Shown here: positions 1-8,236 of the stretch, piece after piece | Numbering within the stretch: position 1 is the first letter of the stretch | Layout: each line of letters begins with the position of its first letter | Source of the DNA: Bordetella flabilis | GTDB lineage: Bacteria; Pseudomonadota; Gammaproteobacteria; Burkholderiales; Burkholderiaceae_B | Assembly: GCF_001676725.1 (NCBI RefSeq) | Contig: NZ_CP016172.1 | Coordinates: 2,728,001-2,792,000 of the forward strand | DNA: 64,000 bases | Direction: 5' to 3' | The notes under the pieces: generated by a model | The model's database searches: none | Seen by the model: the letters and a program-made list of their open reading frames with translations, nothing else | Told to the model about the DNA's origin: nothing | Translations under genes and position numbers: made by a program

Positions 1-580
1 TGGCCTTGACGCCGCGCAGCCATTTTTCAGTGGCCTCGGCGCCGTCGTGGGCGATCATGGCTGCGATCAGCCCGGTGTTGTAGGGATGCTGGCCGGATCG
101 GATGCACACCTTGCCCTTCCACTTCGGATCGGCCAGGTCTTCGTAGTGGAAGCTGGACAGCGGCAGGTCCTTTTCGACGTACAGCACGCGATCGCGCAGG
201 GACAGGGCATACCACGCGCCATTCGCCCCGCGCAGATTGGCGGGCACTGCGGATTCGAGCGCGCGGGATGGCGCGGCCTGCGTCACGCCGCCGTCCACCA
301 GATCCAGCAGATTGCCGATGTCGACGGTCATCAGCACATCGGCGGGCGACTTGTCTCCCTCGGCCTTGACGCGCTCCAGCAGCCCGTCCTTGACGAACAC
401 GGTGTTCACCTTGACGCCGCTTTCCTTGGTATAGGCATCCAGCAGGGGCTGGATCAGCTTGGGTTCGCGCGTCGTATACAGCGTGACCTCGTCGGCCGCC
501 AGCGCAGGCGCCGCGTATACCGCGCCGGCCAGGCACAAGGCGCCGAAAACGTTCGAAAGAGGAGAGCGTAGGAATTTCAT
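1..580 (-). CDS. Ferric-iron ABC transporter substrate-binding protein, 5' part only
   Basis: Periplasmic receptor that would deliver Fe(3+) to an inner-membrane ABC permease. The visible 193 residues begin with a signal peptide (MKFLRSPLSNVFGALCLAGA, likely cleaved after ALA near residue 28). The mature start DEVTLYTTREPKLIQPLL is typical of the FutA/FbpA/AfuA group (family knowledge). Later segments such as SPADVLMTVDIGNLLDLVD and DPKWKGKVCIRSGQHPYN also fit that family. The gene runs off the left edge, so the C-terminal Tyr iron ligands and the permease genes are not visible. The start at 580 is the first ATG ahead of the signal peptide. A Fur-like box lies 55 bp upstream, which supports iron-repressed expression. 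Confidence 0.85.
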   Translation of the reverse strand, partial: MKFLRSPLSNVFGALCLAGAVYAAPALAADEVTLYTTREPKLIQPLLDAYTKESGVKVNTVFVKDGLLERVKAEGDKSPADVLMTVDIGNLLDLVDGGVTQAAPSRALESAVPANLRGANGAWYALSLRDRVLYVEKDLPLSSFHYEDLADPKWKGKVCIRSGQHPYNTGLIAAMIAHDGAEATEKWLRGVKA

Positions 581-634
581 TGCGTGTGGCTCCGTGTCGG
601 CCGACCGCCCGCGTGCGGCCAGCGGACTGTTAAC

Positions 635-647
635 GAAAATTATTATC
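635..647. promoter_or_regulatory. Fur-like iron box upstream of the iron receptor
   Basis: On the minus strand it reads GATAAT-A-ATTTTC, a 6-1-6 inverted repeat with one mismatch to the Fur core GATAAT-N-ATTATC. It lies in an AT-rich pocket 55 bp upstream of the iron receptor start at 580, the expected place for an iron-responsive operator. Binding is inferred from sequence only. Confidence 0.6.
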
Positions 648-825
648 AGTCACCGAAAGCGGGAAGATAGCAAGAATCAACCGTTCATTCAACTGAATGT
701 CAGGCGCGTCATGGGTCCGAGCGGCCGGGCGATGGGCCACGGTTGCGTCCGGATGTCGGGCGCCGTTGCATCGGTTATTTGCTAACAACAAATCTGTTGG
801 CGCAAATATGCCAAAACCTGCCCAG

Positions 826-856
826 TTGAGAAGCCTTATCAACAAAACCGTATAAA
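826..856 (+). promoter_or_regulatory. Candidate sigma-70 promoter of fpr
   Basis: TTGAGA at 826-831 and TATAAA at 851-856 are separated by 19 bp, slightly longer than the ideal 17. They lie about 95 bp upstream of the fpr start in an AT-rich patch. It is the best promoter-like match in the gap, but the spacing makes it tentative. Confidence 0.35.
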
Positions 857-948
857 ATCGGGACTTACCCCAATCTGGACGGCTTCCTTTTTTCGCCGTC
901 CGGCGGCCGCGGTCACAGAGCGCTGCCGCGCCACACCTTTCGATCCCT

Positions 949-1725
949 ATGGCAGCCTTCAATACCGAGCGCGTCCTCAGCGTGCACCACTGGAACGACA
1001 CCCTTTTTTCCTTCAAGACTACCCGCGATGCGGCGCTGCGCTTCCATAACGGCCATTTCGTCATGATCGGCCTGGAAGTGGACGGCAAGCCCTTGCTGCG
1101 CGCGTACAGCATCGCCAGCGCCAACTACGAGGAAAACCTGGAATTCCTCAGCATCAAGGTGCCGGACGGCCCCTTGACGTCCCGGCTGCAGCATTTGAAG
1201 GAAGGCGACACCATCCTGGTCAGCCGCAAGCCGGTCGGCACTCTGGTGGTTGACGATCTCAAGCCGGGCAAGCACCTGTACCTGTTCGGCACGGGCACCG
1301 GGCTCGCGCCGTTCATGAGCATCATCAAGGATCCGGACATCTACGACCGCTTCGAGAAAGTCGTCCTGGTGCACGGCGTGCGCTGGAAGAGCGAACTCGC
1401 CTATGCGGACTACATCCAGAACGAACTGCCCGCCAACGAGTTCTTCGGCGACATGGTCAACGGCAAGCTGGTCTACTACCCGACGGTGACCCGCGAGCCT
1501 TTCCGCAACCAGGGCCGTATCACGCAACTGGTGGAGAACGGCAAGCTGTTCCAGGACATCGGCCTGCCGCCGCTGGACCCGGCGGTGGACCGCGCCATGA
1601 TTTGCGGCAGCCCGCACATGCTGGCCGACATCAGCGCCATGCTGAACGATCGCGGCTTCGTCGTGTCCCCCGGCGTGGGCCAGCCCGGGGATTACGTGGT
1701 CGAACGCGCCTTCGTGGAAAAGTAA
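949..1725 (+). CDS. fpr: Ferredoxin--NADP+ reductase
   Basis: FAD enzyme passing electrons between NADPH and ferredoxin or flavodoxin in the cytoplasm, often tied to oxidative stress and Fe-S repair (family knowledge). The 258 residues match bacterial subclass I Fpr in length. RAYSIAS at about 51-57 is the FAD-binding RxYS motif, GTGTGLAPFMS near 111-121 is the NADP(H) site, and the chain ends in FVEK, the C-terminal tail typical of this subclass. The ATG at 949 is the first in frame with the family N-terminus (MAAFNTERVLSVHHWNDTLF). It stands alone as a transcription unit, ending ahead of a strong hairpin shared with the convergent receptor gene. Confidence 0.95.
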   Translation: MAAFNTERVLSVHHWNDTLFSFKTTRDAALRFHNGHFVMIGLEVDGKPLLRAYSIASANYEENLEFLSIKVPDGPLTSRLQHLKEGDTILVSRKPVGTLVVDDLKPGKHLYLFGTGTGLAPFMSIIKDPDIYDRFEKVVLVHGVRWKSELAYADYIQNELPANEFFGDMVNGKLVYYPTVTREPFRNQGRITQLVENGKLFQDIGLPPLDPAVDRAMICGSPHMLADISAMLNDRGFVVSPGVGQPGDYVVERAFVEK

Positions 1726-1752
1726 GCCCGCGTCGGCCCAACCCGCATCGAT

Positions 1753-1783
1753 GCGCCGTCGGGGCAAGCCCGCCCGACGGCGC
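1753..1783. terminator. Hairpin between convergent genes, likely bidirectional terminator
   Basis: GCGCCGTCGGG at 1753-1763 pairs perfectly with CCCGACGGCGC at 1773-1783 around a 9-nt loop. It lies in the 65-bp gap between the convergent ends of fpr (1725) and the Bug receptor (1791). It has no U-tract, so Rho-independent function is uncertain. Confidence 0.55.
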
Positions 1784-1790
1784 GGCGTGC

Positions 1791-2759
1791 TCATTCAGGC
1801 TCGATGCCGGCCTGCTTGATGATGGTCTGCCACTTTTTGGATTCTGACTTCTGGAAGGCGGCCAGTTCGGCGGGCGTGGAAGTCGACGGCTCCGTGCCGG
1901 TGGATCCATAGAACTGTTTGGCGGCCGCGCCGGTGGTCGCCTTGACCAGCAGTTCGTTCAAACGCTTGACGACATTGTCGGGCGTGCCGGCCGGCGCATA
2001 GGCCGCGAACCAGTAACCCATCTCGTATCCCGGCACGCCGGATTCCGCGATCGTCGGCACGTCCGGCGCCAGTGGCGAGCGCTTCAGGGTCGTCACGCCC
2101 AGCGCGCGCAGCTTGCCCGCCTGTACCTGCGGCAGTCCGGTCGCCATGTCGGTGATCATGGTGCTGATCTGGCCGCCCAGCAGATCCGTCACGGCCAGGG
2201 GATTGCTCTTGTACGGCACATGCAGCAGTTTCACATTGGCCATCTGCTGCAGCAGCTCGCCGGCGATGCGGCTGCTGGAACTGCCGCTGCCGAAGCTCAG
2301 CTTGCCGGGTTCCTTGCGCGCCATGGCCAGGAATTCGCCAACCGTCCTGGCCGGGAAGGCGGGATTCACCACCATGATCTGGCTACCCTTGCCCAACAGC
2401 GTCAAGGGCGCGAAATCCTTCACGGGGTCGTACTGGAGCTGCTTGTACAGGTGCTCGTTCGCGGCGTGGGTGGTGTTGGTCGTGATCAGCACCGTGTAGC
2501 CGTCCGGCTTCGCGCGCGCCGCGGCCTGGGCGCCGATCATGGCGCTGGCGCCCGGCTTGTTCTCGATGACCACGGCCTGGCCGGTCTGTTCGGTCACGCC
2601 CTGGCCGATGGCGCGGGCGATCTGGTCCGTGGCGCTGCCGGCGGCAAAGGGCACGACGAAGGTGATATTGCGGTTCGGAAAGTCTTGCGCGGACGCCGCG
2701 AACGGCGCGCAGGTGGCCACCAGCAGTGCCGCGACCGCCGGCAGGGCTTGGATTTTCAT
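1791..2759 (-). CDS. Bug/TctC-type tripartite tricarboxylate receptor
   Basis: Periplasmic substrate-binding protein of the tripartite tricarboxylate (TTT) family, 322 residues. A signal peptide (MKIQALPAVAALLVATCAPF..., cleaved after ASA) leads into QDFPNRNITFVVPFAAGSAT, the usual Bug opening with the first ligand loop. The start at 2759 is chosen because AGGAG lies 8 nt upstream; the alternative ATG at 2765 leaves only 2 nt. It is the last gene behind the AtuA pair, so its ligand probably feeds that enzyme system. No TctA/TctB membrane genes are adjacent, so it must borrow them or act as a sensor. Confidence 0.9.
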   Translation of the reverse strand: MKIQALPAVAALLVATCAPFAASAQDFPNRNITFVVPFAAGSATDQIARAIGQGVTEQTGQAVVIENKPGASAMIGAQAAARAKPDGYTVLITTNTTHAANEHLYKQLQYDPVKDFAPLTLLGKGSQIMVVNPAFPARTVGEFLAMARKEPGKLSFGSGSSSSRIAGELLQQMANVKLLHVPYKSNPLAVTDLLGGQISTMITDMATGLPQVQAGKLRALGVTTLKRSPLAPDVPTIAESGVPGYEMGYWFAAYAPAGTPDNVVKRLNELLVKATTGAAAKQFYGSTGTEPSTSTPAELAAFQKSESKKWQTIIKQAGIEPE

Positions 2760-2819
2760 ATTCATGTCTCCTGAGTTGTGGTTTGGTAGTTTGGTGGTCG
2801 GGTGTCGTCGGGGGCTGGA

Positions 2820-3230
2820 TCACCCCCAGGGCGGGATGTCGCCGTCCACGTCCGGCAACCGGGCCGCCAGGGCCGCCGGTACCGGAACGGGCAGGTCCAG
2901 CAGCCAGAACGACAGCGATTTGCCGTGGGCGTCCAGGTTCAATGCGTCGTTGACGCCGCCATCGAGCACGCCGTCCAGCACGAAGTTCATGGCTTGCAGG
3001 CGCGGCAGCACATAGCGGGTGACCGCGTCCGGCTTGCGATACGCGAACCATTCCCGTACCCGTTCGGCCGTGACATAGGCTTCGATCACCGCATAGCATT
3101 CCTCATCCCAGGCGATGAGGCTGAGGTTGGAGATATCGCCCTTGTCGCCGGAACGGCTATGCGCCAGCCGGTAGAGCGGCACGTCGCGCATGCCTGTGTC
3201 GGCTGGCGGTTGCTGTGGGGATCCGTTCAT
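2820..3230 (-). CDS. AtuA C-terminal-domain-like small protein
   Basis: A 136-residue soluble protein resembling the stand-alone C-terminal piece of AtuA-type proteins (ferredoxin-fold AtuA-like). The segment LAHSRSGDKGDISNLSLIAW at about residues 23-42 is the most characteristic part of that family; the protein ends at the PPWG motif. Its start overlaps the stop of the AtuA-like gene by 4 nt, so the two are translationally coupled and probably form one complex, the split equivalent of a fused AtuA. The reaction is not established from sequence. Confidence 0.85.
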   Translation of the reverse strand: MNGSPQQPPADTGMRDVPLYRLAHSRSGDKGDISNLSLIAWDEECYAVIEAYVTAERVREWFAYRKPDAVTRYVLPRLQAMNFVLDGVLDGGVNDALNLDAHGKSLSFWLLDLPVPVPAALAARLPDVDGDIPPWG

Positions 3231-4591
3231 GACAACTCCGTGGCGTGATCGAACATCCGCCAGCCGCTACGCACGGCGTCGCGCGCGATGGCGCAGGACA
3301 CCATGTTCAGGCGCGGTCGCAGCGCCGTCCGCACGCCGCCGCCGCCGGCGGGGCCGCAGCAATACAAGGCCGTGACTTCGCGCAGCACGCCTTCGCCGGT
3401 GGCGCGGTCTGCATGCGTGCCGGCCACGCGCAGGCGCACGTCGCGCGCATGGCGGCCGGGCAGGGCGGCTCGCAGCGCGCCGCCATCGTCGTCCAGGATG
3501 CTGACGGCCCCGATCAGGTCGATGCGCAAAGGCAAGGCGCCATTCAGCCGCCGCCGCACGATATCCGCCGCCAGCCGCGCGCGCGCCTCGGCCTGCACGC
3601 CGGCATAGGAAATTTCCGCTTCGGCCAGCCAGCCGCCGCGATGGCAGACATTCACCTTCAGCGTATCGGGGCGTGGATGGCCCGTGATTCCGCGCAGCGC
3701 CACGCGGTCTTCGCCCAGTTCGACCACCTCGGCGCGGGCGATGTCGGCCACCACGTCCGGCGTCAGGTAGCGCGCCGGGTCGTGGACCTCGTAGAGCAAT
3801 TGTTCCTTGGCCGTGCGCGCATCCACGCGTCCGCCGGTATGTGCGGCCTTGCCCACGATGAAATGGCCGTCGGCGTCGATCTCGGCGATGGGAAATCCGG
3901 TTTCATGCAGCCCGTCGACATCCTTCAGGCCCGGAACGCAGAAATAGCCGCCGCTGACCTGCGTCCCGCATTCCAGCATATGGCCCGCCATGGTGGCCCG
4001 GCCCAGCTTTTCCCATTCGTCTTCGCCCCAGCCGAAATGGGCCATGGCCGGACCCACTGTCAGCGAAGGGTCGGCCACGCGGCCCGCGACGACGATATCG
4101 GCGCCGGCGCGCAAGGCCCCCGCGATGTCGGCCGCGCCCAGGTAGGCATTGGCGCTGACGATATCCATGCTGTCCACCGCCGTGCCCAGTTGTTCACGCA
4201 ACAAGGCCCGCTGGGCGGGCGAGGATAGGTCGTCGCCGTGGACGATGGCGATGCGCGGCGGGCGCAGGCCCTGGGCCTGGGCCAGTTCGGCGATACGGCG
4301 GGCCGCGCCGGGCGGATTGGCCGCCCCGAAGTTGCTGACGATGCGGATGCCATGCGCGAGGCACCGCGCCAGCACGGGTGCCACCAGGTCATCGAGCAAG
4401 GGTTCGTAGCCGCCGCGCGGATCCTGCTGGCGGGCCAGTTGGGCCAGCGCCAGGGTGCGTTCGGCCAGCGTTTCGAAGATCAGCGTGCCGCCGCCCCGCG
4501 CGGCCAGTGTGTCGACCACAGGGCCCGCGCCGTCGGTACGGTCGCCGGAAAAGCCCGATGCGCACCCGATGAGTAATGGGGAGTTCGCCAT
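3227..4591 (-). CDS. Acyclic terpene utilization AtuA-family protein (DUF1446)
   Basis: A cytoplasmic 454-residue protein of the DUF1446/AtuA family, named for Pseudomonas acyclic terpene catabolism, where its exact reaction is still unclear (family knowledge). Recognisable segments are LIGCASGFSGDRTDG near the N-terminus, RIVSNFGAANPPGAARRIAE around 83-102, and ADIVVAGRVADPSLTVGPAM in the middle. It heads a unit with the small AtuA-like partner and a Bug receptor and diverges from a LysR gene 87 bp away. None of the other atu genes (acyl-CoA carboxylase, dehydrogenases) is here, so a terpene substrate should not be assumed. Confidence 0.88.
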   Translation of the reverse strand: MANSPLLIGCASGFSGDRTDGAGPVVDTLAARGGGTLIFETLAERTLALAQLARQQDPRGGYEPLLDDLVAPVLARCLAHGIRIVSNFGAANPPGAARRIAELAQAQGLRPPRIAIVHGDDLSSPAQRALLREQLGTAVDSMDIVSANAYLGAADIAGALRAGADIVVAGRVADPSLTVGPAMAHFGWGEDEWEKLGRATMAGHMLECGTQVSGGYFCVPGLKDVDGLHETGFPIAEIDADGHFIVGKAAHTGGRVDARTAKEQLLYEVHDPARYLTPDVVADIARAEVVELGEDRVALRGITGHPRPDTLKVNVCHRGGWLAEAEISYAGVQAEARARLAADIVRRRLNGALPLRIDLIGAVSILDDDGGALRAALPGRHARDVRLRVAGTHADRATGEGVLREVTALYCCGPAGGGGVRTALRPRLNMVSCAIARDAVRSGWRMFDHATELS

Positions 4592-4678
4592 AGTGTCTCT
4601 TTGTCTCCGGGAACCACTATAGGAAGATGCCGTTCATACGTAAAATAGAAATAAAGAATGGATTGATAGAGAAAACCC

Positions 4679-5599
4679 ATGAATTTATCGGCGCGGCACC
4701 TGCGTGCCTTCGTGGCCTTGGCCGAAGAGAAGCACTTCACGCGCGCGGCGCAGCGCTGCCACCTGACGCAGCCGGCGTTCAGCGCGCTGATCCGCGCCAT
4801 CGAGGAAGGCACCGGCATGCGGCTGTTCGACCGCACCACGCGCCATGTGGAACTGACGGCGGAAGGCCGGGTGCTGGATGCCTCCGCGCGGCGCCTGCTG
4901 GCGGATTTCGACCTGGTCATGGAAGACCTGCGGGACCACGCCGCGCGGCGCCGCGGCCGCGTGGCGCTGGCCGCGCTGCCTTCGCTGGCGGCCGGATGGC
5001 TGCCGGGCATCCTGGCCGAGTTCCATCGCGCCTATCCCGGCATTGCGCTGACGCTGCGCGATGCCTTGCTCGATCCCTGCCTGGACATGGTGCGCGATGG
5101 CGTAGTGGACTTCGCGGTGGCGTCGCGCCGCGCCGATATGTCGGAGCTGGATAGCGAATTCCTGCACGCGGACCGCTTCCACCTGGTGTGCCGCGACGAC
5201 CATCCGCTGGCCGCGCAGCCGGCGGCCACGCTGGCGCAGATCGTCAAGTGGCCGTTGATCCAGCTTGCCCGCAACAGCAGTGTCAGGCAGCACCTGGACG
5301 CCGCGCTGGGCCGGCGCCGCCTGCGCCCCCTGGTGGAGGTCGAACACCTGGCCACCGTTACCGGCCTGGTCGCCGCGGGGCTGGGCGTCAGCATCGTGCC
5401 CGCCATGACGCTGTTCCACTTCCGCCGTCCCGGCCTCGCTATCCGGCCATTGGCCGGCAAGGCGCCGACGCGCTCGCTCTACCTGGTCCGGCGCAGCGGA
5501 CGCAGCCTGCCGCTGGCGGCGCAGACCCTGTACGACACGCTGGTGTGCCAGCGCGCGCATATCGCGTCGGCGGAACACGCCACGGGACTTTCGCAGTAG
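4679..5599 (+). CDS. LysR-family transcriptional regulator
   Basis: A 306-residue LysR regulator. The N-terminal winged helix-turn-helix is clear (HLRAFVALAEEKHFTRAAQR, then LTQPAFSALIRAIEE, residues about 7-45). A co-inducer domain fills the rest. It is transcribed away from the AtuA/Bug unit with 87 bp between the start codons, the classic LysR arrangement, so it probably activates that unit in response to its substrate and represses itself. The start at 4679 fits the family N-terminus (MNLSARHLRAF). Confidence 0.9.
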   Translation: MNLSARHLRAFVALAEEKHFTRAAQRCHLTQPAFSALIRAIEEGTGMRLFDRTTRHVELTAEGRVLDASARRLLADFDLVMEDLRDHAARRRGRVALAALPSLAAGWLPGILAEFHRAYPGIALTLRDALLDPCLDMVRDGVVDFAVASRRADMSELDSEFLHADRFHLVCRDDHPLAAQPAATLAQIVKWPLIQLARNSSVRQHLDAALGRRRLRPLVEVEHLATVTGLVAAGLGVSIVPAMTLFHFRRPGLAIRPLAGKAPTRSLYLVRRSGRSLPLAAQTLYDTLVCQRAHIASAEHATGLSQ

Positions 5600-5612
5600 T
5601 CTATGGATGATT

Positions 5613-5630
5613 AAACTTCGATAGAAGTTT
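5613..5630. promoter_or_regulatory. Perfect inverted repeat between lysR and ridA
   Basis: AAACTTC at 5613-5619 and GAAGTTT at 5624-5630 flank a GATA loop. It follows the LysR stop by 13 bp and precedes RidA by 26 bp. It is AT-rich and followed by only one further T, so it may be an operator or a weak terminator. The sequence cannot decide. Confidence 0.45.
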
Positions 5631-5656
5631 TCCTATGCCTTTCCGAGGATCCGCCC

Positions 5657-6043
5657 ATGAGCAAGCAAATCATCCATACCCAGGACGCGCCCAAGGCCGT
5701 CGGCCCTTACTCCCAGGCGGTCGCTGTGAGCGGCAGCAAGACCGTCTACCTCTCCGGGCAGATCGGCCTGGAGCCGCATAGCGGCGAACTGGTTTCGGAA
5801 AGCTTCGAAGGGCAGGTCAGGCAGGCGTTCGCGAACATGCACGCGGTGGTGCTGGCCGCAGGCGGCACGCTGACCGACGTGGCCAAGCTCACCCTGTTCC
5901 TGACCGACCTGGGCAAGTTCGGCACCGTGAATGCCATCATGGAAGAATTCTTCCCCCAGCCATTCCCGGCACGTTCCACCGTGGGCGTGGCCAGCCTGCC
6001 CAAGGGCGCGCAGTTCGAGGTCGAAGCCGTGGTGGTGCTGTAG
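5657..6043 (+). CDS. RidA family enamine/imine deaminase
   Basis: A 128-residue RidA/YjgF/UK114 protein. Members hydrolyse reactive 2-aminoacrylate and other enamines made by PLP enzymes (family knowledge). The signature regions are present: DAPKAVGPYSQAV at about 11-23 and LSGQIGL at about 33-39; the catalytic Arg lies in FPARSTVGVASLPKGAQFEVE near 105-122. Length is standard. It ends 42 bp before recG on the same strand and may be read with it. Confidence 0.93.
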   Translation: MSKQIIHTQDAPKAVGPYSQAVAVSGSKTVYLSGQIGLEPHSGELVSESFEGQVRQAFANMHAVVLAAGGTLTDVAKLTLFLTDLGKFGTVNAIMEEFFPQPFPARSTVGVASLPKGAQFEVEAVVVL

Positions 6044-6085
6044 AGACAGTTCGCCGTTCCGACGCTCCAGCCGCTTTCAGTCGCC

Positions 6086-8176
6086 ATGCCGACCGCCGTG
6101 GCCTCCGGTAAAACGCGCGCCGCCGTGCCTGCCCAGGCCCCGGCAGCGCGCAGCGATGCCGAGCGCCGGCTGCAATCGCTGGGCTTGGTGGAGCCGGCCG
6201 ACCTCATCCTGCATTTGCCCCTGCGCTACGAGGACGAAACCCGGGTGACGCCGATTTCCGCGTTGCGGCCGGGTTACGCCGCGCAGGTGGAGGGCGAAAT
6301 CACGCGTTGCGAGGTGCAGTACCGTCCGCGCAAGCAATTGACGGCCGCCATCGCCGACGAGACCGGCGAGTTGCAGTTGCGCTGGCTCAACTTCTATCCC
6401 AGCCAGCAGCGCCAATTGACCGTGGGACGCCGGCTGCGGGCGCGCGGCGAAGTGCGCGGCGGCCTGTTCGGGCGCGAGATGGTGCATCCACGCATGGCCA
6501 GCGCCGATGCGCCGCTGGCCACCGCGCTTACGCCCGTCTATCCCACTACGGAAGGGCTGCATCAGTCGGTATTGCGCAAAGCCATCGCGCAGGCGCTGTC
6601 CCAGGCGGACCTGGCCGATACGCTGCCCGCGCCGGTGCGCGAACGCTACGACCTGGCCGCCTTCGACGAGGCCATACGCATCCTGCACGCCCCGCCGCCC
6701 GGCGTGTCCGAATACGAACTGGTCGAGCGTGCGCACCCCGCCTGGCGCCGTATCAAGTTCGACGAGCTGCTGGCGCAGCAATTGTCCCTGGCTGCCGCGC
6801 GTGCCGCACGACGCACGCACAAGGCCTTGCCGCTGGCGCGGACGCAGGACCCCGACGGCCTGGTGGCGCGCCTGTATCGCGCGCTGCCGTTCACCCTGAC
6901 GGCCGCGCAGGCGCGCGTGGTGGAGGAAATCAGCGCCGACCTGGCGCGGCCTTTTCCCATGCATCGCCTGCTGCAAGGCGATGTCGGGAGCGGCAAGACG
7001 GTGGTGGCCGCCATCGCCGCGGCGCAGGCCATGGAGGCGGGCGTACAGGTCGCGATGATGGCGCCGACGGAGATCCTGGCCGAGCAGCATTTCCGCAAGC
7101 TGGTCGACTGGCTGGAACCGTTGGGCGTAGGGGTGGCCTGGTTGAGCGGCAGCCTGGGCGCGAAGGCGCGGCGCGAAGCTGCCGCGGCGGTGGCCGATGG
7201 CAGCGTGCGGCTGGTGGTCGGCACGCAGGCCCTGATCCAGGACCATGTGGCCTTCGAACGGCTGGGCCTGTCCATCGTGGACGAACAACACCGCTTCGGG
7301 GTCGGGCAACGCCTGGCCCTGACGCGCAAGGGCGAAACCACGCGCGGCCGCGTGGTGCCGCATCAGCTGAACATGAGCGCGACGCCCATTCCGCGCACGC
7401 TCGCCATGACCTTCTTCGCCGACCTGGACGTGTCCGTCATCGACGAACTGCCGCCAGGCCGCACCCCCGTCGTCACCAAGCTGGTGTCCGATGTCCGGCG
7501 CGACGAGGTCATCGCGCATATCGCACAGGCCGTGCGCAGCGGCCGCCAGGCATATTGGGTGTGCCCGCTGGTGGAGGAAAGCGAAGCGCTGGAGCTGCAG
7601 ACGGCGGTGGACACCTACGAAGCGATGCGCGCGGACCTGCCGGACCTGCGCATCGGCCTGGTGCATGGGCGCCTGCCGCAAGGCGACAAGGCCGCCGTCA
7701 TGCAGGCCTTCCGCGCTGGCGACATCGACGTGCTGGTGGCGACCACCGTGATCGAAGTGGGCGTGGACGTGCCCAATGCGTCGCTCATGGTGATCGAGCA
7801 CGCCGAGCGCTTCGGCCTGGCGCAGCTGCATCAGCTGCGCGGGCGGGTAGGGCGGGGCACGGCCGAATCGGTCTGCGTACTGATGTACCAGGCGCCGCTG
7901 TCGCGCATCGCGCGCGAACGCCTGCGCGCCATGTTCGAGACGGCGGATGGCTTCGAGATCGCGCGCCGCGACCTGCTGCAGCGCGGCCCGGGCGAGTTCC
8001 TCGGCACGCGCCAGTCAGGCCTTGCCCTGCTGCGCTTCGCCGACCTGGAGCTGGATGCGGCGATCGCCGAGCAGGCCCGCGAGGCCGCAGTGTGGCTGCG
8101 CAAGGATTACCTGGATGCCGTGCAAGCCCATTTGGCGCGCTGGATGCGCGGCCGCGAAGATTTCCTGCGCACCTGA
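6086..8176 (+). CDS. recG: ATP-dependent DNA helicase RecG
   Basis: Branch-migrating helicase that reverses stalled forks and processes recombination intermediates. At 696 residues it has the full architecture: N-terminal wedge/OB region (about 30-150), Walker A GDVGSGKT at 298-305, the motif II DEQH box at 399-402 within VDEQHRFGVGQR, the motif III-like MSATPIPRT, and the C-terminal helicase motif QLRGRVGRG near 585. The start at 6086 puts 27 extra residues ahead of the conserved LQSLGLVEPADLILHLPLRY block. oxyR begins 60 bp downstream, as in several beta- and gamma-proteobacteria. Confidence 0.97.
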   Translation: MPTAVASGKTRAAVPAQAPAARSDAERRLQSLGLVEPADLILHLPLRYEDETRVTPISALRPGYAAQVEGEITRCEVQYRPRKQLTAAIADETGELQLRWLNFYPSQQRQLTVGRRLRARGEVRGGLFGREMVHPRMASADAPLATALTPVYPTTEGLHQSVLRKAIAQALSQADLADTLPAPVRERYDLAAFDEAIRILHAPPPGVSEYELVERAHPAWRRIKFDELLAQQLSLAAARAARRTHKALPLARTQDPDGLVARLYRALPFTLTAAQARVVEEISADLARPFPMHRLLQGDVGSGKTVVAAIAAAQAMEAGVQVAMMAPTEILAEQHFRKLVDWLEPLGVGVAWLSGSLGAKARREAAAAVADGSVRLVVGTQALIQDHVAFERLGLSIVDEQHRFGVGQRLALTRKGETTRGRVVPHQLNMSATPIPRTLAMTFFADLDVSVIDELPPGRTPVVTKLVSDVRRDEVIAHIAQAVRSGRQAYWVCPLVEESEALELQTAVDTYEAMRADLPDLRIGLVHGRLPQGDKAAVMQAFRAGDIDVLVATTVIEVGVDVPNASLMVIEHAERFGLAQLHQLRGRVGRGTAESVCVLMYQAPLSRIARERLRAMFETADGFEIARRDLLQRGPGEFLGTRQSGLALLRFADLELDAAIAEQAREAAVWLRKDYLDAVQAHLARWMRGREDFLRT

Positions 8177-8236
8177 AGCGATGCGCCGACCCCGACCCTC
8201 GTGCCGCCTTGCGGCCATGCCTACGGAACCGCCACC

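Larger units (their letters stand above)
581..948. other. Divergent intergenic region between the iron receptor and fpr
   Basis: This 368-bp gap separates two divergent genes. It holds the Fur-like box near the iron receptor and an AT-rich stretch near fpr with a candidate promoter. No convincing small gene is visible; the open frames crossing it have no ribosome site or family match. Confidence 0.6.

Noticed and set aside
4590..4620. ATAGTG...CACTAT dyad between the AtuA gene and LysR
   Set aside because: One arm overlaps the AtuA start codon and the 19-bp spacing does not fit a LysR box well; chance is likely.
6077..7831. Long antisense frame over recG
   Set aside because: Shadow of high-GC third-position bias; all RecG motifs are on the plus strand.
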